Under the pieces are notes generated by a model. That model did no database searches, was not told the DNA's origin, and saw only the letters and a program-made list of their open reading frames with translations. From the IMG/VR virus record IMGVR_UViG_3300020601_000088, positions 1-22,001 of that record: DNA of 22,001 bases; one strand, written 5' to 3'. Within the stretch, counting starts at the first letter, position 1, and each line of letters starts with the position of its first letter. The stretch comes from a virus. The position numbers were made by a program, and so were the translations under genes. Positions 1 to 8,554 of this stretch are shown here, in pieces.

Positions 1-1
1 T

Positions 2-739
2 GGTAATACTGGAACATTTGCTCCTCTTGAACAGACTCTCTATGAATTCACTGCTGATTCTGGTCAGACTATATTTACTGGTGCTGATAATAATGCAGCG
101 ACACTTGATTTCAGTAATGACAAAATTACCGTATATCTAAATGGTATCTTGCTTTCAAGCAATGACTATACTCCATCTAGTGGAAATACAATTACATTGG
201 ATGTTGGTGCAGATTCCGGTAACCTACTGACAATTGCTAAACTTTCTGGTAATAATATTGGTTTAGACTCTGCACAAGTAAATGCACTAATTGGTGCATC
301 AGGACCTAGTGGAGTTGATTCGGCCGCTATAATTGCATTGGTAGATTCTGCCTATGTTCAGGCTAGACAAACTACTGGCGGATCAGGAACTGTTGATTCT
401 GCCGGGGTAAATGCTCTTATCAATAATTATATTATTGATGCAGATACAGCACTATCAACAACTGCTGCTAACCAAGTTGTTGATACATTCTCTGCTTCAA
501 CATATAGAACAGCAAAATATATTGTTCAAATGTCACATAGCAGCGGCTATCATTCAAATGAAATACTTCTTGTGCATGATGGTTCTACTGTTTATATGAC
601 AACATATGCTGAAGTTATTACTGCTTCTTCGCTTGGAACAATTGATGCAGATATTAATAGCGGAAACGTAAGACTACTAGTAACACCCACAAACACAAAT
701 ACGGATATTAACATAACTCGTATAAATGTAGATGTATAA
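2..739 (+). CDS. Fibre/adhesin-like virion protein, C-terminal part (5' end outside window)
   Basis: The reading frame is open from base 2, so the gene starts upstream of the window; about 245 residues and the stop are visible. It begins with one copy of the roughly 70-residue module (bases 41-250) found six times in the next gene, with core VYLNGILL followed by a DYT motif and beta-strand-like sequence. A DSA-type motif follows (LVDSAYVQARQ, near bases 346-370). The last 100 or so residues form a separate segment, with TANQVVDTFSASTYRTAKY-like sequence (ANQVVDTFSA, YRTAKYIVQM, NEILLVHDG), which I recognise as a recurrent C-terminal domain of marine phage fibres. Role inferred: a virion surface fibre or adhesin subunit in the T4 gene 10-12 position. 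The exact fibre type is not determinable. Its stop codon lies inside a TATAAATA box. Confidence 0.75.
   Translation, partial: GNTGTFAPLEQTLYEFTADSGQTIFTGADNNAATLDFSNDKITVYLNGILLSSNDYTPSSGNTITLDVGADSGNLLTIAKLSGNNIGLDSAQVNALIGASGPSGVDSAAIIALVDSAYVQARQTTGGSGTVDSAGVNALINNYIIDADTALSTTAANQVVDTFSASTYRTAKYIVQMSHSSGYHSNEILLVHDGSTVYMTTYAEVITASSLGTIDADINSGNVRLLVTPTNTNTDINITRINVDV
41..250 (+). repeat. Single copy of the YLNGILL-type module in the upstream fibre gene
   Basis: This coding segment reads as F-T-A-D-S-G-Q-T, then a TGADN segment, V-Y-L-N-G-I-L-L, D-Y-T, I-T-L and a final hydrophobic strand. The order and spacing match the six modules in the neighbouring 1751-residue protein. It shows that the module is shared between two adjacent virion genes. 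Confidence 0.75.
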
Positions 740-742
740 ATA
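735..742 (+). promoter_or_regulatory. T4-type late promoter box (TATAAATA)
   Basis: This is an exact match to the T4 late-promoter core, which is recognised by RNA polymerase with the gp55 sigma factor and the gp45 clamp. It overlaps the TAA stop (737-739) of the upstream fibre gene and lies 32 bases before the ATG at 775. Transcription would be expected to start near 748. A purine-rich ribosome-binding site (ATAGGGAA) lies just before the ATG. The assignment rests on sequence match and position only. Confidence 0.75.
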
Positions 743-774
743 GAAGTATATAACATCGACGGATAGGGAACTCG

Positions 775-3700
775 ATGGCACAGCACCATGATTTTAAAGT
801 CAAAAATGGCCTAGTCGTAGCTGACTCAGGCACTTTCGGAAATACAATTACCGGAACAAATGCTGTCTTTACTGGCAGTGTTACTGCATCTAATATTCTC
901 GATTCTGCCGATGTTATAGGTATTATTGCATCCGAAGGACTTGATTCGAATCTAGTTATTTCTATTGTTGATTCGGCATATGTTAAATTACGAGATAGAT
1001 TTCAAGATTCTGGACTTGTAACATCTACTGTTAATAAGGCCTATGTTGATGCATTAAACATCGATGCCGATACTCTTGACGGTCAGTCTGGTACATTCTA
1101 TCTCGATTATAATAATTTTACTAATGTCCCATCTAGCAGCGGTCTTGATTCTGCTGGCGTTATTTCCCTTATCGATTCCGATTATATTGAATTAAGAAGA
1201 CCTCCAGAAACAGTATTTAATATTGTAAATAATGGTACATCTGCTTATACATTTACTGGCGATGGATTTAGTTCCAGTGCAGATAATCCTACACTTTATC
1301 TTACAAGAGGAAAAAGATATAAATTTAGCGTAAATGCTAGTGGTCATCCATTACAGATTAGACTTTCATCTGGTGGAACAACATATAATAATGGTGTATC
1401 AAATAACGGCGTACAAACTGGGACTATGTATTTTACACCAGATATGAGCGCGCCTACAAGTCTGGTATACCAATGTACTGTACACAGTGGTATGGTAGGT
1501 AACATTGTTATCTTAGATGACACTGACGCTGGATTGGACTCTGCCAATGTTATATCACTTATTGATTCAGCTTATATTCAGGCAAGACAAACGACAGGCG
1601 GTGGGTTAGACTCTGCCAGCGTTATTTCTCTTATAGATTCTGATTACGTAACTCAAAGGGTAGATTTTTCTGCAGCGTCATATAGTGCACTTGAGTTAAC
1701 TGCTGTCGCGACTGGATCAAATACTGCAACTTGGACATTTAATACAAATGATCAAGCAGAAAACTTTAGGTTGATTTTTAACGGTCTGGTATTTCCTTCA
1801 ACTTCTACTGGATCAATACTTATTTTTGAAGATGCCGCTGGGTACACATATGCGCCAGCAGATAACTATAATATCACTGGCACAGACTATACGATTACAG
1901 CCACTCGAAACAACAACGCTGTTACACTAAGTTGGGGTAGAGGTAACTTTTTCAACGCCACCGGATATCCCGGTGGATTTAGTGCGGCATTCACCGCCGG
2001 CGGTGGTAAAGTAGATCTAATCAGAGTTTGGAGTGGATTACGAAATGTTAATACTCAAGGTGGACAGAACGATCAATATCTCTTAGGAGAGCAAATATCA
2101 TCTGGTAATTATTTCGGATCAAATCCTCCAATATTCGGTGTAGAAAATGCAGCAACGGCGGTATACACATCAGTAAACAATGTTATTACTTCTACTGTTG
2201 ATTCTGCATATGTCACTGGAAGAGTAGATTTCACTGGCAATATTGATTCAGCCTATGTGCAATTAAGACAAAGCTATAACTATAACTCACTAATTAATAG
2301 ACCAGAAAAAGTAAGCACATGGTCAAACGATGCTGGTTATATAACTGATGCTAATCTCAGTGACTATAACGCTGTTACTTTTGTAGGAGAAAACCCAGAA
2401 AAAACCGAATACTGGGTAGTTCCAGCAGGTGTAACGTCTATTTCAGTAGTAGCCATCGGTGGCGGCGGTGGCGGCGGTGAAGCAGCAAGTGGAACAAATG
2501 GTATTGGTGGCGGCGGCGGACTTGCATATGACACGGCTCTTACAGTAACTCCAGGTGAAACTCTAAAGATTGTTGCCGGAAGCCGGGGCTCTGGCGGACT
2601 TGCGCCGTCTGATCCTCCTGGCTCAATTGGCACTGGTTCTGCTGGCGGTAACACATATCTTTATAGAGGTTCTAGCACAGTTCTGTTACAAGCTGATGGC
2701 GGTACTGGAGCGTCAGGGGGTACAAATGGTACTGGTGGAGACGGCGGTACCACAAAGGGATATGACGGTGGTGGTGATGGTGGTGTAAGAGGCGCAGGTC
2801 AATACAGTACTAATGGTACAGCATCAGGAGGCGCTAGCGTTTACGGATCTTCTGATACAAATTATAATTATGGTGAAGGTGGTCCAGGTCAAGGCCTCGG
2901 TCAATATGGTGCTTTAAGAATTATTTGGGGAGCAAATAGATCATATCCTAACACAAATATTACCCAGTCGTTTTTCACAATATACGATAGTGATTTAGGT
3001 AGCGGTGGTGGAACAGTTGATAGTGCAGACATCATCGCCATCGTTGATAGTGCATATGTTATAGAGAGACAACTAAAAAGTCACGCTATAGGTGGTAAGT
3101 ACAGATTTGATACTTCAACAACTGCTGGTGATCCTGGATCTGGTGACATTAGGCTCAGCATTGATTGGACTACAGGTGTTGAAGGTAGCTCTTATAATGC
3201 TTATGTTAGTGAAACAGATAAAGATGGAGTAGGGATAGCACCTTTACTTGATCAATTAACTGTTTCTACTAATACTAATAAGGCTTTAGTAATTATTTAC
3301 AAAGCAGATGCGCCTACAACAAACGCTAAATTTTATGTAACAGGACAAACTGATAATGGTTCTTATAGAACTTTAGATATCACTTATGTTGATAGAGATG
3401 CATGGGGTCAAATCTCAAATGGTGATGAAATCTTTATGTCCTTATCTATCATTGGTGATAAGGGAGATATTGGTAGTGGTATAGATTCAGCTGCTGTAAC
3501 ATCTATTATTGATTCTGATTATATTCAAGCAAGACAAACGACAGGTGGTGGCGGAATTGGAACTGTAGATTCTGCATATGTTCTTTCTGTTGTTGATTCT
3601 GCTACTCTTCCAATTACACAAAAATTCTATCACTTTACTGCAGATTCAGGTCAAACCACATTTAGTGGGTTTGATGATGATTCTGATACTCTAGTATATA

Positions 3701-6030
3701 CTGCTGGAGCACTTGCAATATACCTTAATGGTATTCTTCTTGTAGATTCAGCTGATTATACAGCTAGCAATGGTACATCAATTACTTTAACTGATGCATC
3801 AGTTGCTGGAGACGTTCTTACCGTTCAAAGATTTGGCGGTAATTCAATTTATACTAATGCAATACCATTTAGTCAAACGTTCTATCATTTTACTGCAACA
3901 GGTGGACAAACTACATTTAGTGGATCTGATGATGATGCCGACACTCTACAATATTCTGCTGGTCATATCGCAGTTTATCTTAATGGTATTCTTCTTGTAG
4001 ATTCTGCTGATTACACTGCATCTAATGGCACATCGATTGTTCTTACTGATCCTGCAGTTAATGGTGATGTTCTTTCAATTCTTAAATTCGGCGGTAATAC
4101 TGTAGGTGTCGATTCTGCTGGTATAATTAACCTAATTGATTCAGCATATATTCAGGCAAGAACAGTAGCCGGTACAGACTCTGCAGCTATTATTCAATTA
4201 ATCGATTCTGCTTATATACAAGCACGCCAGGTAGATGTTTATCGTGATTCTGGGTTTGTAACTGGTATCGTTAATTCTAGCTATATTCAAAGTTTACAAA
4301 CAACATATGATTTTCTTGATTCTGCAGAAGCCATTGCACTTATTGATTCTGCATATATTAATGCAAGGATAGGTGCCGGCACAGTAGAAGCAATTGTAGA
4401 TAGTGCTTACATTCAATTGCGTGATAGATTCCAGGATTCGGCTGGTATTCTTGCAATAGTAGATTCTGCTTATGTTCAGGCTAGACAAACAAATGTCTTT
4501 AATAATATCCATGTAAGCGGTCAAGATTCAATTGAAGCTAATTCAGCAAATGGTATATTAACATTTGAAGCCGGTCTTGGCATTACGATTACCACAGATG
4601 CAAATACGGATACAGTAACTATTGCCGGTCATGCCGAAGTTGATTCTGCATTTATTACAAATATTATTGACAGTGCTTATATCAATGGTAGAGTAAGTGC
4701 AACAGATTCAGCTTCTGTTATCTCTATAATTAATACGACTGTTGATTCAGATTATATTGGAACAAAGGTTGACTTTACTCGCGGTGAATTTGTAAATGAA
4801 AAATCACAATACACTGCGACGGCAGCACAAACAGTATTCAACCATAGTTCAATTGATCCTACTCATTTGGATGTATATCTCAATGGTATTCTTCAGGTTG
4901 CTGATGATGATTATACAGCATCAACATCTGCCGTAACATTTACTACTGGTGTTGATAGTGGTTATAGTGTTACTATTGTTGAAAAACGTGGCCGTATCCT
5001 TACTCAACGTGGATTAGTTGAAAACAAATATTACTTTACAACACCAACACCAATCACATCAATTACCGGTGCTGATGATAATGGTACTACACTTGATTAT
5101 TCTGATGGGTTCTTGGATGTTTACCTAAATGGTGTTTTGCTTAAAGATTCAGATGATTATTCTACCAATGCCGGTACCACAGTCACTCTTGTATCTGCTA
5201 CAGATTCAAATGATCTTGTTACTCTGATCAACCGTAAGGGTGTTGTTGTATCACCAAATATAAAGAATTATGAATTTACTGCTGACTCTGCTCAAACCTT
5301 ATTTACTGGATCTGATACCAATGGTAATACTTTATCATATGTTCCTGGTGCAATACAAGTTTACCTAAATGGTATTTTATTACAGAATACAGACTTTACC
5401 GCAATTAACGGTTCAAGTATTACCCTTACTTCTCCTTCAATACTTAACGATGAATTGGCTATATCTGTATTTAGTAATCCTGGTCAGAATATGGATATGT
5501 ATAAGTTTACTGCAGATTCAGGCCAAATAATCTTTAGTGGTAATGATCTTACCGGTGCATCGCTTGCGTATCAGCCTGGTAACATTCAGGTCTTTATGAA
5601 TGGTTTATTACTAAATGATTCAGATGATTATACTGCAATTAATGGTATGTCGGTTGTCCTTACAACTGGTGCTGATCTCAATGATGAAATTAAAATTGCA
5701 TCTTTTGTATCAAATGCAGATGTAATTAGAACAAATCGGATGCTATGGTCCGCGCCAAGTGGAACACCGGTTGCAGCATCTGCAGGTGATAGACTCTTTA
5801 TTGATACATCAACTGCTAAGACTGTGACACTTCCACCATCTGCAACTATGGGTGATGAAATTAGAATTATTGATGTAACAGGAAATGCATCAACTAATAA
5901 TATTACGGTATCACGAAATGGTCATAATATTCAAGGTGCAGCAAGTGATTTAACAATTAACATAGACAGAGCAGGTATTGGATTGGTTTATTACAATTCT
6001 GCTCAAGGTTGGGTACTAATAGAGAACTAA
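775..6030 (+). CDS. Giant modular tail fibre/adhesin-like structural protein (1751 aa)
   Basis: A very long beta-rich virion protein in the place of T4 gp10-gp12, inferred to be a fibre or adhesin. Residue layout: 1-40 N-terminal attachment-like segment; 98-119 an LDGQSGTFYLDY motif recurrent in marine phage fibres; 146-248 cupredoxin-like domain (His191, Cys234, His237, Met240); 300-470 unrecognised domain; 537-720 glycine-rich domain ending ALRIIWG; about 768-900 a domain with DPGSGDIRL and GDEIFMSLSIIGDKGD motifs; 951-1645 six YLNGILL-type modules; 1655-1751 C-terminal domain with AGDRLFIDTSTAKTVTLPPS and a terminal YYNSAQGWVLI, typical of marine phage fibres. Sixteen DSAYV/DSDYI motifs punctuate residues 67-1332. 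There is no signal peptide or membrane segment. The ATG at 775 follows an ATAGGGAA site and a late promoter box. The receptor is unknown. Confidence 0.85.
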   Translation: MAQHHDFKVKNGLVVADSGTFGNTITGTNAVFTGSVTASNILDSADVIGIIASEGLDSNLVISIVDSAYVKLRDRFQDSGLVTSTVNKAYVDALNIDADTLDGQSGTFYLDYNNFTNVPSSSGLDSAGVISLIDSDYIELRRPPETVFNIVNNGTSAYTFTGDGFSSSADNPTLYLTRGKRYKFSVNASGHPLQIRLSSGGTTYNNGVSNNGVQTGTMYFTPDMSAPTSLVYQCTVHSGMVGNIVILDDTDAGLDSANVISLIDSAYIQARQTTGGGLDSASVISLIDSDYVTQRVDFSAASYSALELTAVATGSNTATWTFNTNDQAENFRLIFNGLVFPSTSTGSILIFEDAAGYTYAPADNYNITGTDYTITATRNNNAVTLSWGRGNFFNATGYPGGFSAAFTAGGGKVDLIRVWSGLRNVNTQGGQNDQYLLGEQISSGNYFGSNPPIFGVENAATAVYTSVNNVITSTVDSAYVTGRVDFTGNIDSAYVQLRQSYNYNSLINRPEKVSTWSNDAGYITDANLSDYNAVTFVGENPEKTEYWVVPAGVTSISVVAIGGGGGGGEAASGTNGIGGGGGLAYDTALTVTPGETLKIVAGSRGSGGLAPSDPPGSIGTGSAGGNTYLYRGSSTVLLQADGGTGASGGTNGTGGDGGTTKGYDGGGDGGVRGAGQYSTNGTASGGASVYGSSDTNYNYGEGGPGQGLGQYGALRIIWGANRSYPNTNITQSFFTIYDSDLGSGGGTVDSADIIAIVDSAYVIERQLKSHAIGGKYRFDTSTTAGDPGSGDIRLSIDWTTGVEGSSYNAYVSETDKDGVGIAPLLDQLTVSTNTNKALVIIYKADAPTTNAKFYVTGQTDNGSYRTLDITYVDRDAWGQISNGDEIFMSLSIIGDKGDIGSGIDSAAVTSIIDSDYIQARQTTGGGGIGTVDSAYVLSVVDSATLPITQKFYHFTADSGQTTFSGFDDDSDTLVYTAGALAIYLNGILLVDSADYTASNGTSITLTDASVAGDVLTVQRFGGNSIYTNAIPFSQTFYHFTATGGQTTFSGSDDDADTLQYSAGHIAVYLNGILLVDSADYTASNGTSIVLTDPAVNGDVLSILKFGGNTVGVDSAGIINLIDSAYIQARTVAGTDSAAIIQLIDSAYIQARQVDVYRDSGFVTGIVNSSYIQSLQTTYDFLDSAEAIALIDSAYINARIGAGTVEAIVDSAYIQLRDRFQDSAGILAIVDSAYVQARQTNVFNNIHVSGQDSIEANSANGILTFEAGLGITITTDANTDTVTIAGHAEVDSAFITNIIDSAYINGRVSATDSASVISIINTTVDSDYIGTKVDFTRGEFVNEKSQYTATAAQTVFNHSSIDPTHLDVYLNGILQVADDDYTASTSAVTFTTGVDSGYSVTIVEKRGRILTQRGLVENKYYFTTPTPITSITGADDNGTTLDYSDGFLDVYLNGVLLKDSDDYSTNAGTTVTLVSATDSNDLVTLINRKGVVVSPNIKNYEFTADSAQTLFTGSDTNGNTLSYVPGAIQVYLNGILLQNTDFTAINGSSITLTSPSILNDELAISVFSNPGQNMDMYKFTADSGQIIFSGNDLTGASLAYQPGNIQVFMNGLLLNDSDDYTAINGMSVVLTTGADLNDEIKIASFVSNADVIRTNRMLWSAPSGTPVAASAGDRLFIDTSTAKTVTLPPSATMGDEIRIIDVTGNASTNNITVSRNGHNIQGAASDLTINIDRAGIGLVYYNSAQGWVLIEN
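1210..1518 (+). other. Cupredoxin-like domain encoded within the giant fibre gene
   Basis: Residues 146-248 read as a small beta-barrel with the order of a type-1 copper site: an early His (SGHPL, His191), then a strand ending in Y-Q-C-T-V-H-S-G-M-V-G (Cys234, His237, Met240). The Cys-x2-His-x2-Met spacing and the GMVG turn resemble plastocyanin-type proteins. Similar domains recur in marine phage structural proteins as far as I recall. Copper binding is not demonstrated, and the fold may be used only as a structural or binding unit. Confidence 0.6.
2383..2934 (+). other. Glycine-rich domain encoded within the giant fibre gene
   Basis: Residues 537-720 begin with a strand-forming WVVPAGVTSISVVAIGG motif and run into a long stretch of Gly with Ala, Ser, Thr and Asn. 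The segment closes with YGALRIIWG. It includes two oligo-Gly runs (562-568 and 578-582) and VTPGETLKIVAG between them. This layout matches the glycine-rich domains of phage adhesins, where Gly-rich loops can form the receptor-binding surface. The Gly codons are mainly GGC and GGT, making the DNA locally GC-rich. Confidence 0.7.
3625..5709 (+). repeat. Six YLNGILL-type modules (about 60-72 residues each) in the giant fibre gene
   Basis: Approximate module bounds are 3625-3837, 3880-4095, 4810-4989, 5029-5235, 5269-5475 and 5500-5709. Each has an aromatic/FTA start, a (T/S)G-x-DD turn, a (V/I)(Y/F)(L/M)NG(I/V)L(L/Q) core, a D(Y/F)(T/S) turn and a closing hydrophobic strand. The first two are 255 bases apart and very similar in DNA, indicating recent tandem duplication. 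The third and fourth are more divergent. DSA-type motifs separate the second and third copies. A beta-rich fibre repeat is the likely role. Confidence 0.8.
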
Positions 6031-6031
6031 T

Positions 6032-8530
6032 ATGGCAACATTATCATCAATAAGAAGTGCAGCAATAGAAGATACGGGATTTAGTAGCGGATTAGATTCA
6101 GCTCAAGTAACTGCAATTGCTGGAGAAGTAGGACTTTCAGTATATTCTACACTGGATGATTTGCCTACAACTGGATTAACATCTGGCGATCAAGCATTTG
6201 TATCCTCCACGAATAGATTTTATATCTCAAACGGATCAGGTTGGTATAATGTTGCTTTAGTTAATGCAACACCAACATTGGTTGTGAGTCCGACAGGCAC
6301 AGTTGCATTAGCAATTGATGGATCTACACCTACGGTAATTACTCTTACTGCTACAGATTCAGATAACGCGGATGCTAGCTTGACTTATAGTGTTGAATCA
6401 GATGGTTCATTTGCCGGACTTGGCACAATCAGTCAAGATTCTAGTGTGTTTACAATCACACCATTAAGCGAAGATAGTGCTACAACAGAAACATCTACCC
6501 TTACATTTAAAGCATCAGACGGAATTTCATTTGGATCTGGTACAACTACGTTTACATTGACATTTATAACAACTATAGAAAATTCCAATTATACTACACT
6601 TCTATTGAAAAATGAAGAAACAACAGATAACCAGGTTGATGCTTCAACCAATAATCATACTATTACAGAAAACGGTAATGTAACTTCAACAGCATTCGCA
6701 CCATATAATCCTGGTGGATATAGTGTTGCCTTTGCTGGATCAGATGACTATATAGGATTTGATAATGGTTATATAGCAACCAATGGTACGTGGTGGAATT
6801 CTTCAGGTTTTACATTAGAATTGTGGTTCTACAAAACAGTCTCAACAGGTACTACTGGGACAGTATTTGACAATAGACAATCTCCTACTAATGGATTTTT
6901 ACTTACTAATAAAAACACTGGATGGGATATGTATCTCAATGGTGGCTATTTGTTTCAAAGTGTAGGTACTGAAAAAGTAGGACAATGGGTACATCTGGCA
7001 TTAGTTGCTAGTGGTACAACTGTTACTCTTTATGAAGACGGGACATCTATATACACTACTGGATCAGCACCGAATACATCGTCCTATGCTTATTTTGGTA
7101 GAAGTCAAAATACTGTAGGTGCAGTACAATACACCCCTCGTGGTACCAACGTCGACTGGCCAGGGTATATGTATGATATTCGAATTTCTTCTGGATCAAG
7201 GTACACAACAGCGTTTACACCGTCAGAAACACCTCATGAAAATGATGGTAATACAATATTATTAGCATGTTCATCACCTATGCTTAAAGATAAATCATCT
7301 AATAATCATGAAATTACTGTATTTGGTGATGGTATTAGTACTGCTAGATTTACCCCGCATGATCATGATCCTTACACAAAAGCAGATCACGGTGGTTCAG
7401 TATACTTTGATGGTACTAGTGATTATCTATCATTTACTATGACTTCGGATTTTAGTTTAACTGGTGATTTTACTCTTGAATGTTGGTTTAAACCTAATTC
7501 TATCACAGTAGATACACAACACCCTAATTTAATTATACTGGGAACCTATCAACTATATTTAAACTCTTCTACTAATTTTGTCGGTGTATCTCCTGACGGT
7601 TTATCCATTACTTTGCAAAGCAATGCTCAAACTATTAAACCTAATTTATGGTATCACGCTGCAGTAGTAAGGTCTGGTACATCAGAAGCTCTGTTTTTAA
7701 ATGGTGTTAGGGTTGATACTAATACAGCATCTACGAATTATGGAGCATCTAGTGGTACTTCTTATATAGGAAGTTATAATGGAACTGGTGGTGATTATAA
7801 CGGATACATAACAGATCTTAGATTAGTGAATGGTACTGCTGTTTATGATCCATCTCAAACTACAGTTACCATACCAACAGCTCCTTTAACTGCAATAACA
7901 AATACAAAATTACTTACATGTACAAATAAAAATGATATCTGGGATGCTGGTTCTGGTAATCGATTAACTAAAGCAGGTAATGTAACTGGTGGTGCTAATT
8001 CTGGTACACTTAAATTTGGTAAGACTGCAGTATATTTTGACGGTACTGGTGATTATTTAAATACAAATAGCAATGATTTACTAGCTTTGGGAACTGGAGA
8101 TTTTACTGTAGAATGCTGGGTAAATAAGTCAGATACAAACCATAGAGGAATATTTCAAATTGGATCAGACGCGAGTGGTTTAGACACAAATTATACAGTG
8201 ACATTAGGATTTGGCTGGGGGAATTCAACTGCATGGCAAATTTATGCAGGTGGCTCCGCCACTAATGGAAGTACTTTTTCGTTATCTACAGATACTTGGT
8301 ATCATGCTGCTGTAGTTAGAAGCAGTGGTACTACAAAATTATATATTGACGGCACAGAAGAAATTTCTATATCAGACTCACAAAATTATGCAGGTACTTA
8401 CATGGCTATTGGTGGTTACTATAGTACTACTTATTTACATAATGGTTATATTCAAGACCTAAGAGTCACAAAAGGTTTAGCCAGATACACCGCTAACTTT
8501 ACACCACCAACTACAGAATTTGAGGCCTAG
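6032..8530 (+). CDS. Multi-LamG adhesin-like virion protein (832 aa), at the position of T4 wac
   Basis: A large surface-type protein without signal peptide or membrane segment. Residues 20-30 hold a DSAQV motif. Residues 40-80 hold a segment with DDLPTTGLTSGDQAFV and FYISNGSGWYNVAL, recurrent near the ends of marine phage fibre proteins. Residues 80-180 resemble an Ig/cadherin-like repeat (LTATDSDNADASLTYSV; LTFKASDG). Three concanavalin/LamG-like domains follow, at about 186-400, 408-610 and 626-826; each has a (V/Y)(A/Y)F(A/D)G(S/T)xDY strand, a (F)T(L/V)E(L/C)W(F/V) strand, a W(V/Y)H(L/A)A(L/V)V strand and a YI-x-D-(I/L)R end. LamG folds commonly bind glycans, so a host-surface or accessory binding role is inferred. 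The ATG is 1 base after the preceding stop, suggesting coupling. The protein is not recognisably T4 fibritin. Confidence 0.8.
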   Translation: MATLSSIRSAAIEDTGFSSGLDSAQVTAIAGEVGLSVYSTLDDLPTTGLTSGDQAFVSSTNRFYISNGSGWYNVALVNATPTLVVSPTGTVALAIDGSTPTVITLTATDSDNADASLTYSVESDGSFAGLGTISQDSSVFTITPLSEDSATTETSTLTFKASDGISFGSGTTTFTLTFITTIENSNYTTLLLKNEETTDNQVDASTNNHTITENGNVTSTAFAPYNPGGYSVAFAGSDDYIGFDNGYIATNGTWWNSSGFTLELWFYKTVSTGTTGTVFDNRQSPTNGFLLTNKNTGWDMYLNGGYLFQSVGTEKVGQWVHLALVASGTTVTLYEDGTSIYTTGSAPNTSSYAYFGRSQNTVGAVQYTPRGTNVDWPGYMYDIRISSGSRYTTAFTPSETPHENDGNTILLACSSPMLKDKSSNNHEITVFGDGISTARFTPHDHDPYTKADHGGSVYFDGTSDYLSFTMTSDFSLTGDFTLECWFKPNSITVDTQHPNLIILGTYQLYLNSSTNFVGVSPDGLSITLQSNAQTIKPNLWYHAAVVRSGTSEALFLNGVRVDTNTASTNYGASSGTSYIGSYNGTGGDYNGYITDLRLVNGTAVYDPSQTTVTIPTAPLTAITNTKLLTCTNKNDIWDAGSGNRLTKAGNVTGGANSGTLKFGKTAVYFDGTGDYLNTNSNDLLALGTGDFTVECWVNKSDTNHRGIFQIGSDASGLDTNYTVTLGFGWGNSTAWQIYAGGSATNGSTFSLSTDTWYHAAVVRSSGTTKLYIDGTEEISISDSQNYAGTYMAIGGYYSTTYLHNGYIQDLRVTKGLARYTANFTPPTTEFEA

Positions 8531-8546
8531 TTTAATTCAAAAAACA

Positions 8547-8554
8547 TATAAATA
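8547..8554 (+). promoter_or_regulatory. T4-type late promoter box (TATAAATA)
   Basis: An exact TATAAATA in the 57-base gap between the LamG protein gene and gp13. It sits 33 bases before the gp13 ATG, with a CGGAGA ribosome-binding site between them. This is the expected spacing for a late transcript beginning near 8560 and covering the neck genes. The evidence is sequence and position only. Confidence 0.75.

Larger units (their letters stand above)
973..4770 (+). repeat. Sixteen dispersed DS(A/D)Y(V/I)xxR motifs within the giant fibre gene
   Basis: The motif (I/V)-(V/I)-D-S-(A/D)-Y-(V/I)-x-x-R occurs 16 times, at residues near 67, 134, 263, 287, 475, 490, 757, 911, 932, 1121, 1143, 1190, 1208, 1229, 1298 and 1323. 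Fourteen keep the Arg. Many are preceded about 11 residues upstream by a second DSA (DSAxVISLIDSAYIQAR), giving a unit of about 22 residues. Some copies are nearly identical in DNA, for example the stretches around 1561-1605 and 3510-3552. The copies lie between the folded modules, which suggests linkers or trimer-registering segments. That function is inference. Confidence 0.8.

Noticed and set aside
2364-2654. Minus-strand Pro-rich ORF opposite the glycine-rich domain
   Set aside because: It is the mirror of GGC/GGT glycine codons (GCC/ACC on the other strand) and has no independent start signals or motifs.
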